Below are positions 30,192 through 37,518 of a stretch of 64,000 nucleotides of DNA, in pieces; position 1 is the stretch's first letter, and the number at the start of each line of letters is the position of its first letter. Origin of the DNA: Pseudomonas sp. Its GTDB lineage: Bacteria > Pseudomonadota > Gammaproteobacteria > Pseudomonadales > Pseudomonadaceae. Where the stretch lies: contig NZ_JASLGE010000053.1 in the NCBI RefSeq assembly GCF_030150285.1, positions 1 to 64,000 on the forward strand, read 5' to 3'. Below the pieces are notes generated by a model, which was given only the letters and a program-made list of their open reading frames with translations, did not search any database and was not told where the DNA came from. A program made the translations under genes and the position numbers.

Positions 30192-30526
30192 ACAGATGGT
30201 TTTTAGCCGTGCTCTGCAAGAGACAGATACGAAGCATACGGCTTATTCCAACTCTCACGGTATTCCAGTTGGTATTCCAAAGAAAAATACAAACTCATAT
30301 TAATCAATTAAGTCAAATATCTAGCAACCCAGTTCAGATTACCCCGGCCCACCACTTCAACGAAAAAAGACGTCCACGGACGTCTTTTTTTGTGCCTGAA
30401 ATCCAGTGAAATCAAGGGCTTCACGGCCATTGGCGTCCCCAGCCCCAGAGGCATTTTGAGTTCCAGGCGTTTGGGTACCCCTTTGGTATCCCCGATCCAC
30501 CGCTACTTGTTTGAGAGACCCCATCG
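30192..30526. other. Right junction of island 1 and left end of island 2
   Basis: No gene. Holds two GGTATTCCA(A/G) sites (30259-30280), the degenerate tmRNA 3' end (30342-30354), the repeated ssrA terminator hairpin and the repeated pre-integrase leader. Confidence 0.7.
30342..30420 (+). repeat. Right att copy: ssrA 3' end and terminator repeat
   Basis: CCCCGGCCCACCA (30342-30354) resembles the tmRNA 3' end, and 30365-30420 repeats 11833-11888 (hairpin AGACGTCCACGGACGTCT, T-tract, then GTGCCTGAAATCCAGTG and following bases) with very few changes. It marks the end of island 1 and the start of the decayed second island. Confidence 0.85.
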
Positions 30527-30955
30527 GTGTCGGAGGTAGCTCGCCTACCTACTAATGCAACCCGCCTTTCAGACCGCCAACTCAAGGCAGTCAAGCGACT
30601 CTCCCAACGCATCAGCGAAATCATTGACTACGGCGTTAACTGCGGGCTGGTTTTCGCGAACCCGCTCAGCGGTATTCGAGCAGCCCTCAAGAAGCCGCAA
30701 AAAACAACATGCCGACAGCACTGTATCCCTAAGAATAACCTGACCTGATGCTGGCGATTGCCAACGCCAGCATCAAACGCATCACCCGCCCTGCCGAGGC
30801 GGCCGGGACGGCGTGGACGGCGTGGACGGCGTGGACAGAATTCCACACACCCACGCCAACAACCAGATCGCGAACATGACGCTAAACGCATGGGTTTTCA
30901 GGATCGGTGGGGCAGCCATGGCGACCGACATGGGAACGTCGTACCGATACGTTGA
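30527..30955 (+). pseudogene. Deleted P4-type integrase remnant
   Basis: Begins like the intact island integrase (LSDRQLKAVK) but jumps straight to RLSQRISEIIDYGVNCGLVFANPLSGIRAALKKP, an in-frame loss of about 150 codons. It is then frameshifted: the fragments LAIANASIKRITR and HTHANNQIANM lie in other frames, and the last catalytic region with the Tyr is missing. The final bases still match the 3' end of the intact gene. Non-functional. Confidence 0.88.
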
Positions 30956-30991
30956 ACGGATAGCCGCCACGGGTGGTGATGCAGTTGGGCG

Positions 30992-31216
30992 TCAGATGAC
31001 CTGAAGGTCTCGCAACGCCTCCGGGTGCTGGCTGGCACCCCGCAACGTGCGCTGGCTGACGCCCACTAGCTCCGCAAATGCACTTTGCGACACGCCAACT
31101 TTAGCCCTGGCCGCAGCCGAAAGCTTCACCTCAGTTGTACGTGCGGCCTTGCCAGGCTTCATTTGACGTACCGAAGCCAGCAAGTCCTTCTGAAAGCTTT
31201 CCATTTCATGGTCCAT
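30992..31216 (-). pseudogene. Truncated HTH antitoxin (NadS/HigA-like)
   Basis: 74 residues: MDHEMESFQKDLLASVRQMKPGKAARTTEVKLSAAARAKVGVSQSAFAELVGVSQRTLRG followed directly by ASQHPEALRDLQVI. Relatives have a longer recognition helix (…VRTLQNWEQGRR…) between these parts, so about 20 residues appear deleted in frame. It overlaps the stop of a toxin remnant (TAATG). DNA binding is probably impaired. Confidence 0.65.
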
Positions 31217-31308
31217 TACTGATTTCCTCTTTCAATTGACTTCAAGACGGCGCTCGGCAGGTTGTCGAACTTCGCCTTGGTGTAAGCGATCAGCCGCGGT
31301 AATCCCCC
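31216..31308 (-). pseudogene. C-terminal remnant of a RelE/HigB-like toxin
   Basis: Reading leftward, an open frame PRLIAYTKAKFDNLPSAVLK… ends in TAA overlapping the antitoxin ATG, the usual toxin-antitoxin order in this family. The 5' part is missing, cut off at the IS3-type fragment (about 31310). Identification rests on position and a short stretch of sequence. Confidence 0.5.
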
Positions 31309-31315
31309 CCTAAAA

Positions 31316-31624
31316 AGCACGTATCGGATTTACCGCGAGCTGGAGCTGAACCTGCGGATCAAGCCGCGCAAACGTATCGTGCGCGCGAAGCCCGAGCCAC
31401 TGGCGGCGCCTGATGGCAGTAATCAATGCTGGTCGATGGCTTTTATGCACGACCCGTTGTCGGACGGACGCAACTTTCGGGTTTTCAATTTGATTGACGC
31501 CTCCAACCGGGAAGCCTTGAGTATGGACATTGATTTGTCGCTTCCGGCTGAGCATGTGGTTCAAGCGCTTAAACCGCACGGTACGTTACGTACTGGCTGG
31601 ATGATTACTGGTTTGAATCGATAG
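31316..31624 (+). pseudogene. IS3-family transposase (OrfB) fragment
   Basis: Continuous frame TYRIYRELELNLRIKPRKRI…WSMAFMHDPLSDGRNFRVFNLIDASNREALSMDIDLSLPAEHVVQ matches the central region of IS3-family OrfB (integrase core), including the first catalytic Asp region. Both ends of the gene are missing and no terminal repeats are visible. Confidence 0.82.
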
Positions 31625-31669
31625 CTGAAGTTCAGGACTACGGGGCAAACTGGATCTGGACATGCAATC

Positions 31670-31882
31670 ATGAGCGACAGAATATGGCCCGCGGGGGATT
31701 ACTTTGCCCGAGCGCGTATTAACCCTCTACCCCAAAGCATCCTAGCCAAGGCCTTCCGAGGCGAACGGGTCCTGCAAGACCCGAACGACGAACCCGCTGT
31801 CGTGCTGATGGAGCGCATCAAGGCCCAACGCGCCGCCGCCCCTAAAAACAAGCGCGGTCGCCGATCCATCACGGAAGACTAA
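31670..31882 (+). pseudogene. HsdS C-terminal remnant
   Basis: The frame contains ILAKAFRGERVLQDPNDEPAVVLMERIKAQRAAAP…KRGRRSITED, the typical C-terminal end of type I specificity subunits. Preceding residues do not match, so only the tail of a lost second hsdRMS system remains, directly upstream of mrr. Confidence 0.75.
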
Positions 31883-31908
31883 ACCTGACATCAGGAAGAA
31901 ATCGAACC

Positions 31909-32844
31909 ATGTCCGTCCCCACCTACGACCAGTTCATCGAGCCCATCCTGCGTTTTCTCGCCGCCCATCCGGAGGGTGCCACGGCGAGTGAAACCCACGA
32001 AGCGGCCGCGCAGGCATTAGGGCTTAACGAGGCACAGCGGCAGGAAACCATCGCCAGTGGCCAGGCCACTTACAAAAATCGCTCCGGTTGGGCGCATGAC
32101 CGGCTAAAACGCGCCGGCTTTTCCAGCAGCGCCAAACGGGGCTACTGGCAGTTGACCGACGCCGGCCGTGCATTCGCTCAGGCTAACCCTGCCCCGTTGA
32201 GCGCAGAGCAGGTCGAGCATTTAGCGGTGAACTTCATGAGCGTAAGGCTGAAAACAGCACCGGACGCCGCACCGCTGGATGAAAGCAACGACATGTCAAC
32301 GCTGATTGCCCCGATCGATATCGCTACTAGCAGCCCGCAGGAGCGCTTGAACCAAGCCCTTCTCGAGTTGCGCACCAGCGTCGCGGGCGACCTGCTGGAC
32401 AGCCTGCTGCAAGTGAGCCCGACGCGCTTCGAACACATCGTTCTCGATGTGCTGCACAGCCTGGGCTACGGCGCGAATCGTCAGGCGCTGCAACAAGTCG
32501 GCGGCAGCGGCGACGGCGGCATTGACGGCGTGATCTCGCTGGACGCGCTGGGGCTGGAAAAGGTCTACGTGCAGGCCAAACGCTGGCAGAGCACCGTCGG
32601 CCGCCCCGACCTGCAAGCGTTTTATGGTGCCCTCGCCGGGCAGAAAGCCAAACGCGGTGTATTCATCACCACGTCCGGCTTCACCGCCCAAGCTGTTGAG
32701 TTCGCGCGATCGGTCGAGGGGCTGGTGCTGGTCGACGGCAAACGCTTGGTCAATCTGATGTTGGATCACGATGTTGGCGTCAGCTCGCAGCTTTACAAAG
32801 TGCCTAGGCTCGACAGCGACTACTTTGACGAGTCGCTCGGCTGA
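31909..32844 (+). CDS. mrr: Mrr-type restriction endonuclease
   Basis: 311 residues: an N-terminal Mrr winged-helix domain (about 5-95, SGWAHDRLKRAGFSSSAKRGYWQLT) and a C-terminal Mrr catalytic domain of the PD-(D/E)XK fold with GGIDGVI (Asp206) and VYVQAKRW (Gln222-x-Lys224), then FITTSGFT. Such enzymes cut methylated DNA. Intact and apparently the only working gene left in island 2; 26 bases after the HsdS tail, suggesting it was once part of an hsd operon. It could act against foreign modified DNA. Confidence 0.92.
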   Translation: MSVPTYDQFIEPILRFLAAHPEGATASETHEAAAQALGLNEAQRQETIASGQATYKNRSGWAHDRLKRAGFSSSAKRGYWQLTDAGRAFAQANPAPLSAEQVEHLAVNFMSVRLKTAPDAAPLDESNDMSTLIAPIDIATSSPQERLNQALLELRTSVAGDLLDSLLQVSPTRFEHIVLDVLHSLGYGANRQALQQVGGSGDGGIDGVISLDALGLEKVYVQAKRWQSTVGRPDLQAFYGALAGQKAKRGVFITTSGFTAQAVEFARSVEGLVLVDGKRLVNLMLDHDVGVSSQLYKVPRLDSDYFDESLG

Positions 32845-33042
32845 GTTTAAAAAGCCCCCTTCAATCGAAAGCCAGATCAACCAGCATTCCACCGGGTATT
32901 CCAAGCTATTTATCCGACAGATTATTAGTCAACACAAACAGATGGCTCCGGCATTTTGGCCCTCATTTGAACCCGCCATCGCACGAATCAATAAAACACA
33001 ATGCTCCCAAGGCCACACCGTAGGGGCCATGCAGCGCCGGGC

Positions 33043-34815
33043 TCAAAACTGTTCTGCCGTGAGGCCGTAGAGGGTTTCGCTTCCGGCACATAGGCTGGCT
33101 TCCAGGCTCAATGTTCGTGGCAGTAGGCGGGCATAGAAGAATTGCGCAGTGGCCAGTTTGGCACCATAGAAGGCTTCGTCTTCGGCCCGTTTGGCTTGGG
33201 CCACTGTGGCCATTCGTGCCCACATCCAGGCGTAGGCGGTGTAGCCAAGCAAGTGCAGGTATTCCACTGAGGCGGCTCCGATTTCAGTGGGGTGGCCGGC
33301 GGCGTGCGTGTGTATCCACGCGGTGGTGCGTTCCAGGCGGTCGACAGCGTCGAGTAGTTGCTCGCTAAAGCACGCGTCGGGCTGTTGCGCAGAGTGGCGG
33401 ATGTTTGCGGTGAACTGGCGCAGCGCGGCGCCGCCGTTGGCAATGATTTTACGACCGAGCAGGTCGAGGGCCTGGATGCCGTTGGTGCCTTCGTAAATTT
33501 GTGCAATGCGCACGTCGCGAACCCGTTGTTCCTGGCCCCATTCGCGGATGTAACCGTGGCCGCCGAGGACCTGCTGGCCATGCAAGGTGCTTTCCAGGCC
33601 GCTGTCGGTAAAGAAGGCCTTCGCCACGGGTGTGAGCAGTGCCACTAACGTTTCTGCCGTCTGTTTGTCGGTGGTGTCGTCGCTGAATTTGCTGAGGTCG
33701 AGTTGTTTGCCAACATAGCAGGCAAAGGCCCGGCCGCCTTCGGTCATGGCTTTGATGGTGAGCAACATTCGGCGCACATCGGGGTGCACGATGATCGGGT
33801 CGGCGGCGTTGTCCTGTGCCTGCGGCCCGTTGGGTGAGCGGCCTTGAATGCGTTCGCGGGCGTAGGCGACGGCGGTCTGGTACGACGCCTCGGCACAGCC
33901 AATGCCCTGAATGCCAATGGACAGGCGCTCGTAGTTCATCATGGTGAACATGGCCGCCAGGCCTTTGTTGGCTTCGCCAATCAGGTAGCCTTCTGCACCG
34001 TCGAAATTCATCACGCAGGTGGCGGAGGCTTTAATACCCATTTTGTGTTCAATGGAGCCACAGCTCACGGCATTGGCGGCCCCCAACGAACCGTCGGCGT
34101 TGACCTTGATTTTCGGCACCAGAAACAGCGAAATGCCTTTGGGGCCCGACGGGGCACCGGGCAGTTTAGCCAACACCAGGTGAATGATGTTTTCAGTAAG
34201 GTCCTGCTCGCCGCCGGTGATGAAAATTTTGCTGCCACTCACTGCGTAGCGACCATTGGCCTGCGGTTCAGCGCGTGTACGGATCATGCCCAGGTCGGTG
34301 CCGGCCTGGGCTTCAGTCAGGCACATGGAGCCCGCCCAACGGCCTTCATACAGGGCGGGCAGGTAGGTCTTTTTTAGCGCGTCGCTGGCGTGGGCGTCGA
34401 TGGCCAGGCACGCGCCGGCGCTCAATGCCGAATACAGGGCGAAACTGGAGTCCGCGGCGTAGAGCATTTCTTCGAACTGCACGGCCAGCATCTTGGGCAT
34501 CCCCATGCCGCCAAACTGGGGGTTACCCGACAACCCGACCCAGCCGCCCTCGATGTACCGCGCATACGCCAGCTTAAACCCCGCGGGGGTGCTTACGGCC
34601 CCCTTCACCCACTGCGCGCCCTCTTCATCGCCGCTGCGACTGAGCGGGGCAATCAGCGTTGCAGTTATTTTGCCGGCCTCCTCCAGAATGGCGTCAGCGG
34701 TGGTGGCGTCGACCACCTCGGCCAGCGCTGGCAGGCGAGCCCAAAGGCCAGGGGCATCGAATACTTCATGAAGCACGAAGCGCAGGTCTCGCAGGGGGGC
34801 ATTGTAGTCAGGCAT
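33043..34815 (-). CDS. Acyl-CoA dehydrogenase (DmdC/FadE-like)
   Basis: 590-residue FAD-dependent acyl-CoA dehydrogenase of the long type with a C-terminal extension (DmdC-like). Visible: CLTEAQAGTDLG flavin-contact segment and IYEGTNGIQALDLLGRK containing the catalytic Glu. Oxidises an acyl-CoA to the enoyl-CoA. ATG at 34815 preferred over GTG 34818. 159 bases separate it from the upstream regulator gene, so it may have its own promoter or be the end of the catabolic unit. Confidence 0.88.
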   Translation of the reverse strand: MPDYNAPLRDLRFVLHEVFDAPGLWARLPALAEVVDATTADAILEEAGKITATLIAPLSRSGDEEGAQWVKGAVSTPAGFKLAYARYIEGGWVGLSGNPQFGGMGMPKMLAVQFEEMLYAADSSFALYSALSAGACLAIDAHASDALKKTYLPALYEGRWAGSMCLTEAQAGTDLGMIRTRAEPQANGRYAVSGSKIFITGGEQDLTENIIHLVLAKLPGAPSGPKGISLFLVPKIKVNADGSLGAANAVSCGSIEHKMGIKASATCVMNFDGAEGYLIGEANKGLAAMFTMMNYERLSIGIQGIGCAEASYQTAVAYARERIQGRSPNGPQAQDNAADPIIVHPDVRRMLLTIKAMTEGGRAFACYVGKQLDLSKFSDDTTDKQTAETLVALLTPVAKAFFTDSGLESTLHGQQVLGGHGYIREWGQEQRVRDVRIAQIYEGTNGIQALDLLGRKIIANGGAALRQFTANIRHSAQQPDACFSEQLLDAVDRLERTTAWIHTHAAGHPTEIGAASVEYLHLLGYTAYAWMWARMATVAQAKRAEDEAFYGAKLATAQFFYARLLPRTLSLEASLCAGSETLYGLTAEQF

Positions 34816-34974
34816 CACGGTTTACTCGTCAAGGTGGTCGCGCCACGCGCGGATAAAATCAGACGGTACAAAGCCCGCGCCGCATCGAACCGGCACCACG
34901 GTGTGGGCTGAAAAGCGAGGTGGGGGGAACTTAGTCGGCCAGCGGCCCCATGCCACTGGCCTCAATGGCTCGGC

Positions 34975-36837
34975 TCATGCCTGGTTCTCCCCGCTCTGCA
35001 AGCGTTTAAGTCGCCGCCACAGCGTGGTCTGGCTAATGCCCAGGTACTCGGCGGCCATGCTTTTGTTGCCAGCGAACAGTTGCAGGGCTTTGACGATTTC
35101 CTCCTGCTCGACATGGTGCAGGTGCCCGCCGTTCTCGGGCTCGTTAAGCGGCGCGTAGAGTTCGGGAACCACGCGTTCCAGCGCGTCGAGCAGGGCTTCG
35201 CAACTGCCGTAGAGACGCTGGGAAACGATCAGACGCTCCACCACGTTTTCCAGTTGGCGCACGTTGCCCGGCCAGTGATAACGCCGGAACAACGCCGCTA
35301 CGCCTTTGATCAGTGCGTAGGGCTCGACTTCTATGCCATAGCGCAGGGTTTCGCGGCGCATCATGTAACGGGTCAGCAAGGGAATGTCTTCGGTTCGCTC
35401 GCGCAAGGGCGGGATGTGCACGACAAACGTGCTGATGCGGTAGTACAGGTCTTCGCGAAAACGCCCGGCGCGCACTTCGTCCATCAGGTCGACGTTGCAG
35501 GCGGCGATAAATTTGATGTTCAACGAAATCGGCCGCCGCGACCCCACCGGAATGATCTCCCGCTCCTGCAGTACACGCAGCAACTTGGCCTGCTGCGGCA
35601 TCGGCAGCGAGTTGATCTCGTCCATAAAAAAGGTGCCGTTGTTGGCACTCTCAAGCAGGCCGGACTTGCCGCCGCTTTTGGCGCTGGTAAAAGCGCCTTC
35701 GGCGTAACCAAACAGCTCGGATTCAAACAGCTCAGCGGGAATCGCCGCACAGTTGATGGCGACAAACGTGCCCTTGGCATTCGCACACGCCGAATGCACC
35801 TGGCGCGCGGCCAGTTCCTTACCCGTTCCGGTCTCACCGCGCAGCAGCACCGTGCTGGGTGTCGCCCCGTAGATATTCAGTTGGTTCTGCACTTCAGCCA
35901 TGCGGCTGGACTGGAACAGCAGGCGCCGACTATCGTCTTGCGCCAATGCCTGCGGGCTGGGCACAAAGCTGTAGAGAAAGCCGACACGCTCGCCCTCTAC
36001 CTCGAAGGGTTGCTTGTGCAGGCTGCACAACCGCTCGCCGACCAAAATGCCTTCGGCGCGCAAACTCGGCGCATCGATCAATTTGCTGCTGAGCACACTG
36101 TCCAGGCGCCGTCGCCGGCTCATGTTGCCAATAAACTGCGCGGCGGCACTGTTCCAGGCGATGACCATGCCGCCCTGGTTGGTCAACACTTGTGGCAGTG
36201 GGTTTTGCTCCAGCAAGAACTGCCCCAGTTGGGCTTGTTGCTTGTGGCGTTTGTGCTGCCCGGCGGTGCGAATAGCTTTGCGCAGCAGGTTTCGGCAAGA
36301 CTCGCGCGAGTAAATCAGCACCGAATTCAGGCCCCACTGCTCGGCCAAATCGCAGGCGTAACTGGAGCCAATCACCACACCAAAGCCCTCATTGCGCACG
36401 CTGTGAAAAATCTCCTTGGCGTGTTCGGCCGTGCTGTAGGTGTGGTGGGTCAGGTCGAGGCCCTCGAACAACCCCAACAACTCGACATTAGCCTCCTGCC
36501 GTTCGTAGGTGAGCATCAGTATTTTCGGTGAAATCCGCCGCGCCGTGAGCACCGCCTGAATCAGGTCCGCCTGCTCCACTTTCAACGCCAATACCGGTGT
36601 TGGCAGCGTGTCCTGAAGGTAGAACGCGTTGGCCCCGGCGCTGATGAAAATATCCACCTGCTGGCGCTCGATCAGGTCACGCGCAGCACGCACGGCATCG
36701 TTAAAAATATTGTCGATGATCGTGATGCTGGCGAGCGACTCGAACTCGGGTATCAAACTGTGCACGATCTGACTCAGCTTTGAGTTGCCGATCAGGCAAA
36801 TCTTGACCCGATCCTGCTCCGCGTTAGCAAATTCCAC
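34975..36837 (-). CDS. PrpR-N-domain sigma-54-dependent activator
   Basis: 620 residues: N-terminal PrpR sensor domain (about 8-180), PAS-like segment (about 205-300), AAA+ domain with Walker A GETGTGKE and Walker B GTFFMDEI, arginine-finger region REDLYYRI, and a C-terminal Fis HTH (KSMAAEYLGISQTTLWRRLKRL). The sigma-54 contact loop reads GAFTSA instead of GAFTGA. It lies inside the catabolic region between leuD and the acyl-CoA dehydrogenase and is the obvious candidate regulator for the two -24/-12 promoters found here. The ligand is probably a pathway acid or CoA ester; not known. Confidence 0.9.
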   Translation of the reverse strand: MEFANAEQDRVKICLIGNSKLSQIVHSLIPEFESLASITIIDNIFNDAVRAARDLIERQQVDIFISAGANAFYLQDTLPTPVLALKVEQADLIQAVLTARRISPKILMLTYERQEANVELLGLFEGLDLTHHTYSTAEHAKEIFHSVRNEGFGVVIGSSYACDLAEQWGLNSVLIYSRESCRNLLRKAIRTAGQHKRHKQQAQLGQFLLEQNPLPQVLTNQGGMVIAWNSAAAQFIGNMSRRRRLDSVLSSKLIDAPSLRAEGILVGERLCSLHKQPFEVEGERVGFLYSFVPSPQALAQDDSRRLLFQSSRMAEVQNQLNIYGATPSTVLLRGETGTGKELAARQVHSACANAKGTFVAINCAAIPAELFESELFGYAEGAFTSAKSGGKSGLLESANNGTFFMDEINSLPMPQQAKLLRVLQEREIIPVGSRRPISLNIKFIAACNVDLMDEVRAGRFREDLYYRISTFVVHIPPLRERTEDIPLLTRYMMRRETLRYGIEVEPYALIKGVAALFRRYHWPGNVRQLENVVERLIVSQRLYGSCEALLDALERVVPELYAPLNEPENGGHLHHVEQEEIVKALQLFAGNKSMAAEYLGISQTTLWRRLKRLQSGENQA

Positions 36838-36878
36838 GGCGTACCTCTCTTATTATTATGGGGCCGAGGGTGTTTCCT

Positions 36879-37517
36879 TCAGTGACGAAACACCCACTGT
36901 TCGGTTCTTTTGCGCTGTTGTTCATAGGCGCTGATGCGGTCGGCGTAACGCAGGGTTTCACCGATTTCATCCAAGCCCGTCAGCAAATTCTGGCGTCGCC
37001 CCTCCTCCAACTCGAACCGCCAATGCTGCTGCGCTGTTGCAAGCAAACGCTGCGCCAAATCCACCCGGACGGTAAAGCCCGGTTGCTGCTCGGAACGAGC
37101 AAATAGCGTATCGATCACGGCCTGCGGCAGGTGCAGCGGGAGTAAGCCGTTGTTAAAACAGTTAATACGGAAGATGTCGCCAAAGCTTGGGGCGATGATG
37201 ACCTTCACCCCAAAATCGCGCAGTGCCCACACCGCGTGCTCCCGGCTGGAGCCGCAGCCAAAGTTGGCCTGTGCCAGTACGATTGAGCCCTTGTTGTAGG
37301 GTGCCTGATTGAGGATGCACTGCGGGTCAGGCCGTCGACTGGCCAGGGGCGTGTCAACTTCGCCGGGGTCCAGATAGCGCTCGTCATCCATCAAAAAATC
37401 GCCAAAGCCAACCGATTCCAGGCTCTTCAAATACTGCTTGGGCAGCAGCCTGTCGGTGTCAATATTGGCGCGGTTGAGGGGGATGACGATGCCCTCGTGC
37501 TCGATAAACGGTTGCAT
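36879..37517 (-). CDS. leuD: 3-Isopropylmalate dehydratase small subunit-type protein (LeuD)
   Basis: 212 residues, aconitase swivel-domain family: IPLNRANIDTDRLLPKQYL and the active-site-loop motif GCGSSREHAVWAL. Pairs with the LeuC-type subunit upstream (1 base between them). The ATG at 37515-37517 is chosen from similarity; the longer open frame is spurious. In this catabolic context it may isomerise or hydrate an alkylmalate-type intermediate rather than serve leucine synthesis. Confidence 0.88.
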   Translation of the reverse strand: MQPFIEHEGIVIPLNRANIDTDRLLPKQYLKSLESVGFGDFLMDDERYLDPGEVDTPLASRRPDPQCILNQAPYNKGSIVLAQANFGCGSSREHAVWALRDFGVKVIIAPSFGDIFRINCFNNGLLPLHLPQAVIDTLFARSEQQPGFTVRVDLAQRLLATAQQHWRFELEEGRRQNLLTGLDEIGETLRYADRISAYEQQRKRTEQWVFRH

Positions 37518-37518
37518 G

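Larger units (their letters stand above)
11822..30354 (+). mobile_element. Genomic island 1 inserted at the ssrA 3' end
   Basis: Bounded on the left by the intact tmRNA 3' end (CCCCGGCTCCACCA, ending 11821) and on the right by a degenerate copy (CCCCGGCCCACCA, 30342-30354). A P4-type integrase lies next to the left end, as expected for islands that use tmRNA/tRNA genes. Cargo: HEPN and GHKL genes, a DUF3987/recombinase cassette, an unknown 586-residue protein and a type I restriction system. No phage structural or conjugation genes are seen. GC content and codon use vary strongly along it. Confidence 0.85.
30355..33010 (+). mobile_element. Genomic island 2, decayed relative of island 1
   Basis: Starts at the repeated ssrA terminator and the remnant of a P4-type integrase closely similar to that of island 1. 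It continues through a broken toxin-antitoxin pair, an IS3-type fragment and an HsdS tail to an intact mrr gene. A GGTATTCCAA arm-type site at 32895-32904 suggests that its right end is close by; the exact end is uncertain because no clear second ssrA-end copy is visible before the acyl-CoA dehydrogenase gene. Confidence 0.65.

Noticed and set aside
11822..30354. Prophage interpretation of the island
   Set aside because: Integrases and a DUF3987 protein are present, but no capsid, terminase, tail or lysis genes.
30365..30395. Second functional tmRNA gene at the right junction
   Set aside because: Only a short 3' end and the terminator are repeated; no 5' acceptor half or tag frame is present.
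34936..34955. Third sigma-54 site upstream of the acyl-CoA dehydrogenase
   Set aside because: A TGGCATG is present leftward but the -12 GC is not at the proper spacing.
35080..36531. 483-residue open frame opposite the sigma-54 activator
   Set aside because: Antisense shadow of a well-supported gene with high-GC codon bias; no ribosome site or known domain. The same applies to the long antisense frames at 4912-5877, 24966-25985, 52556-53656, 53663-54775 and 55507-56919.
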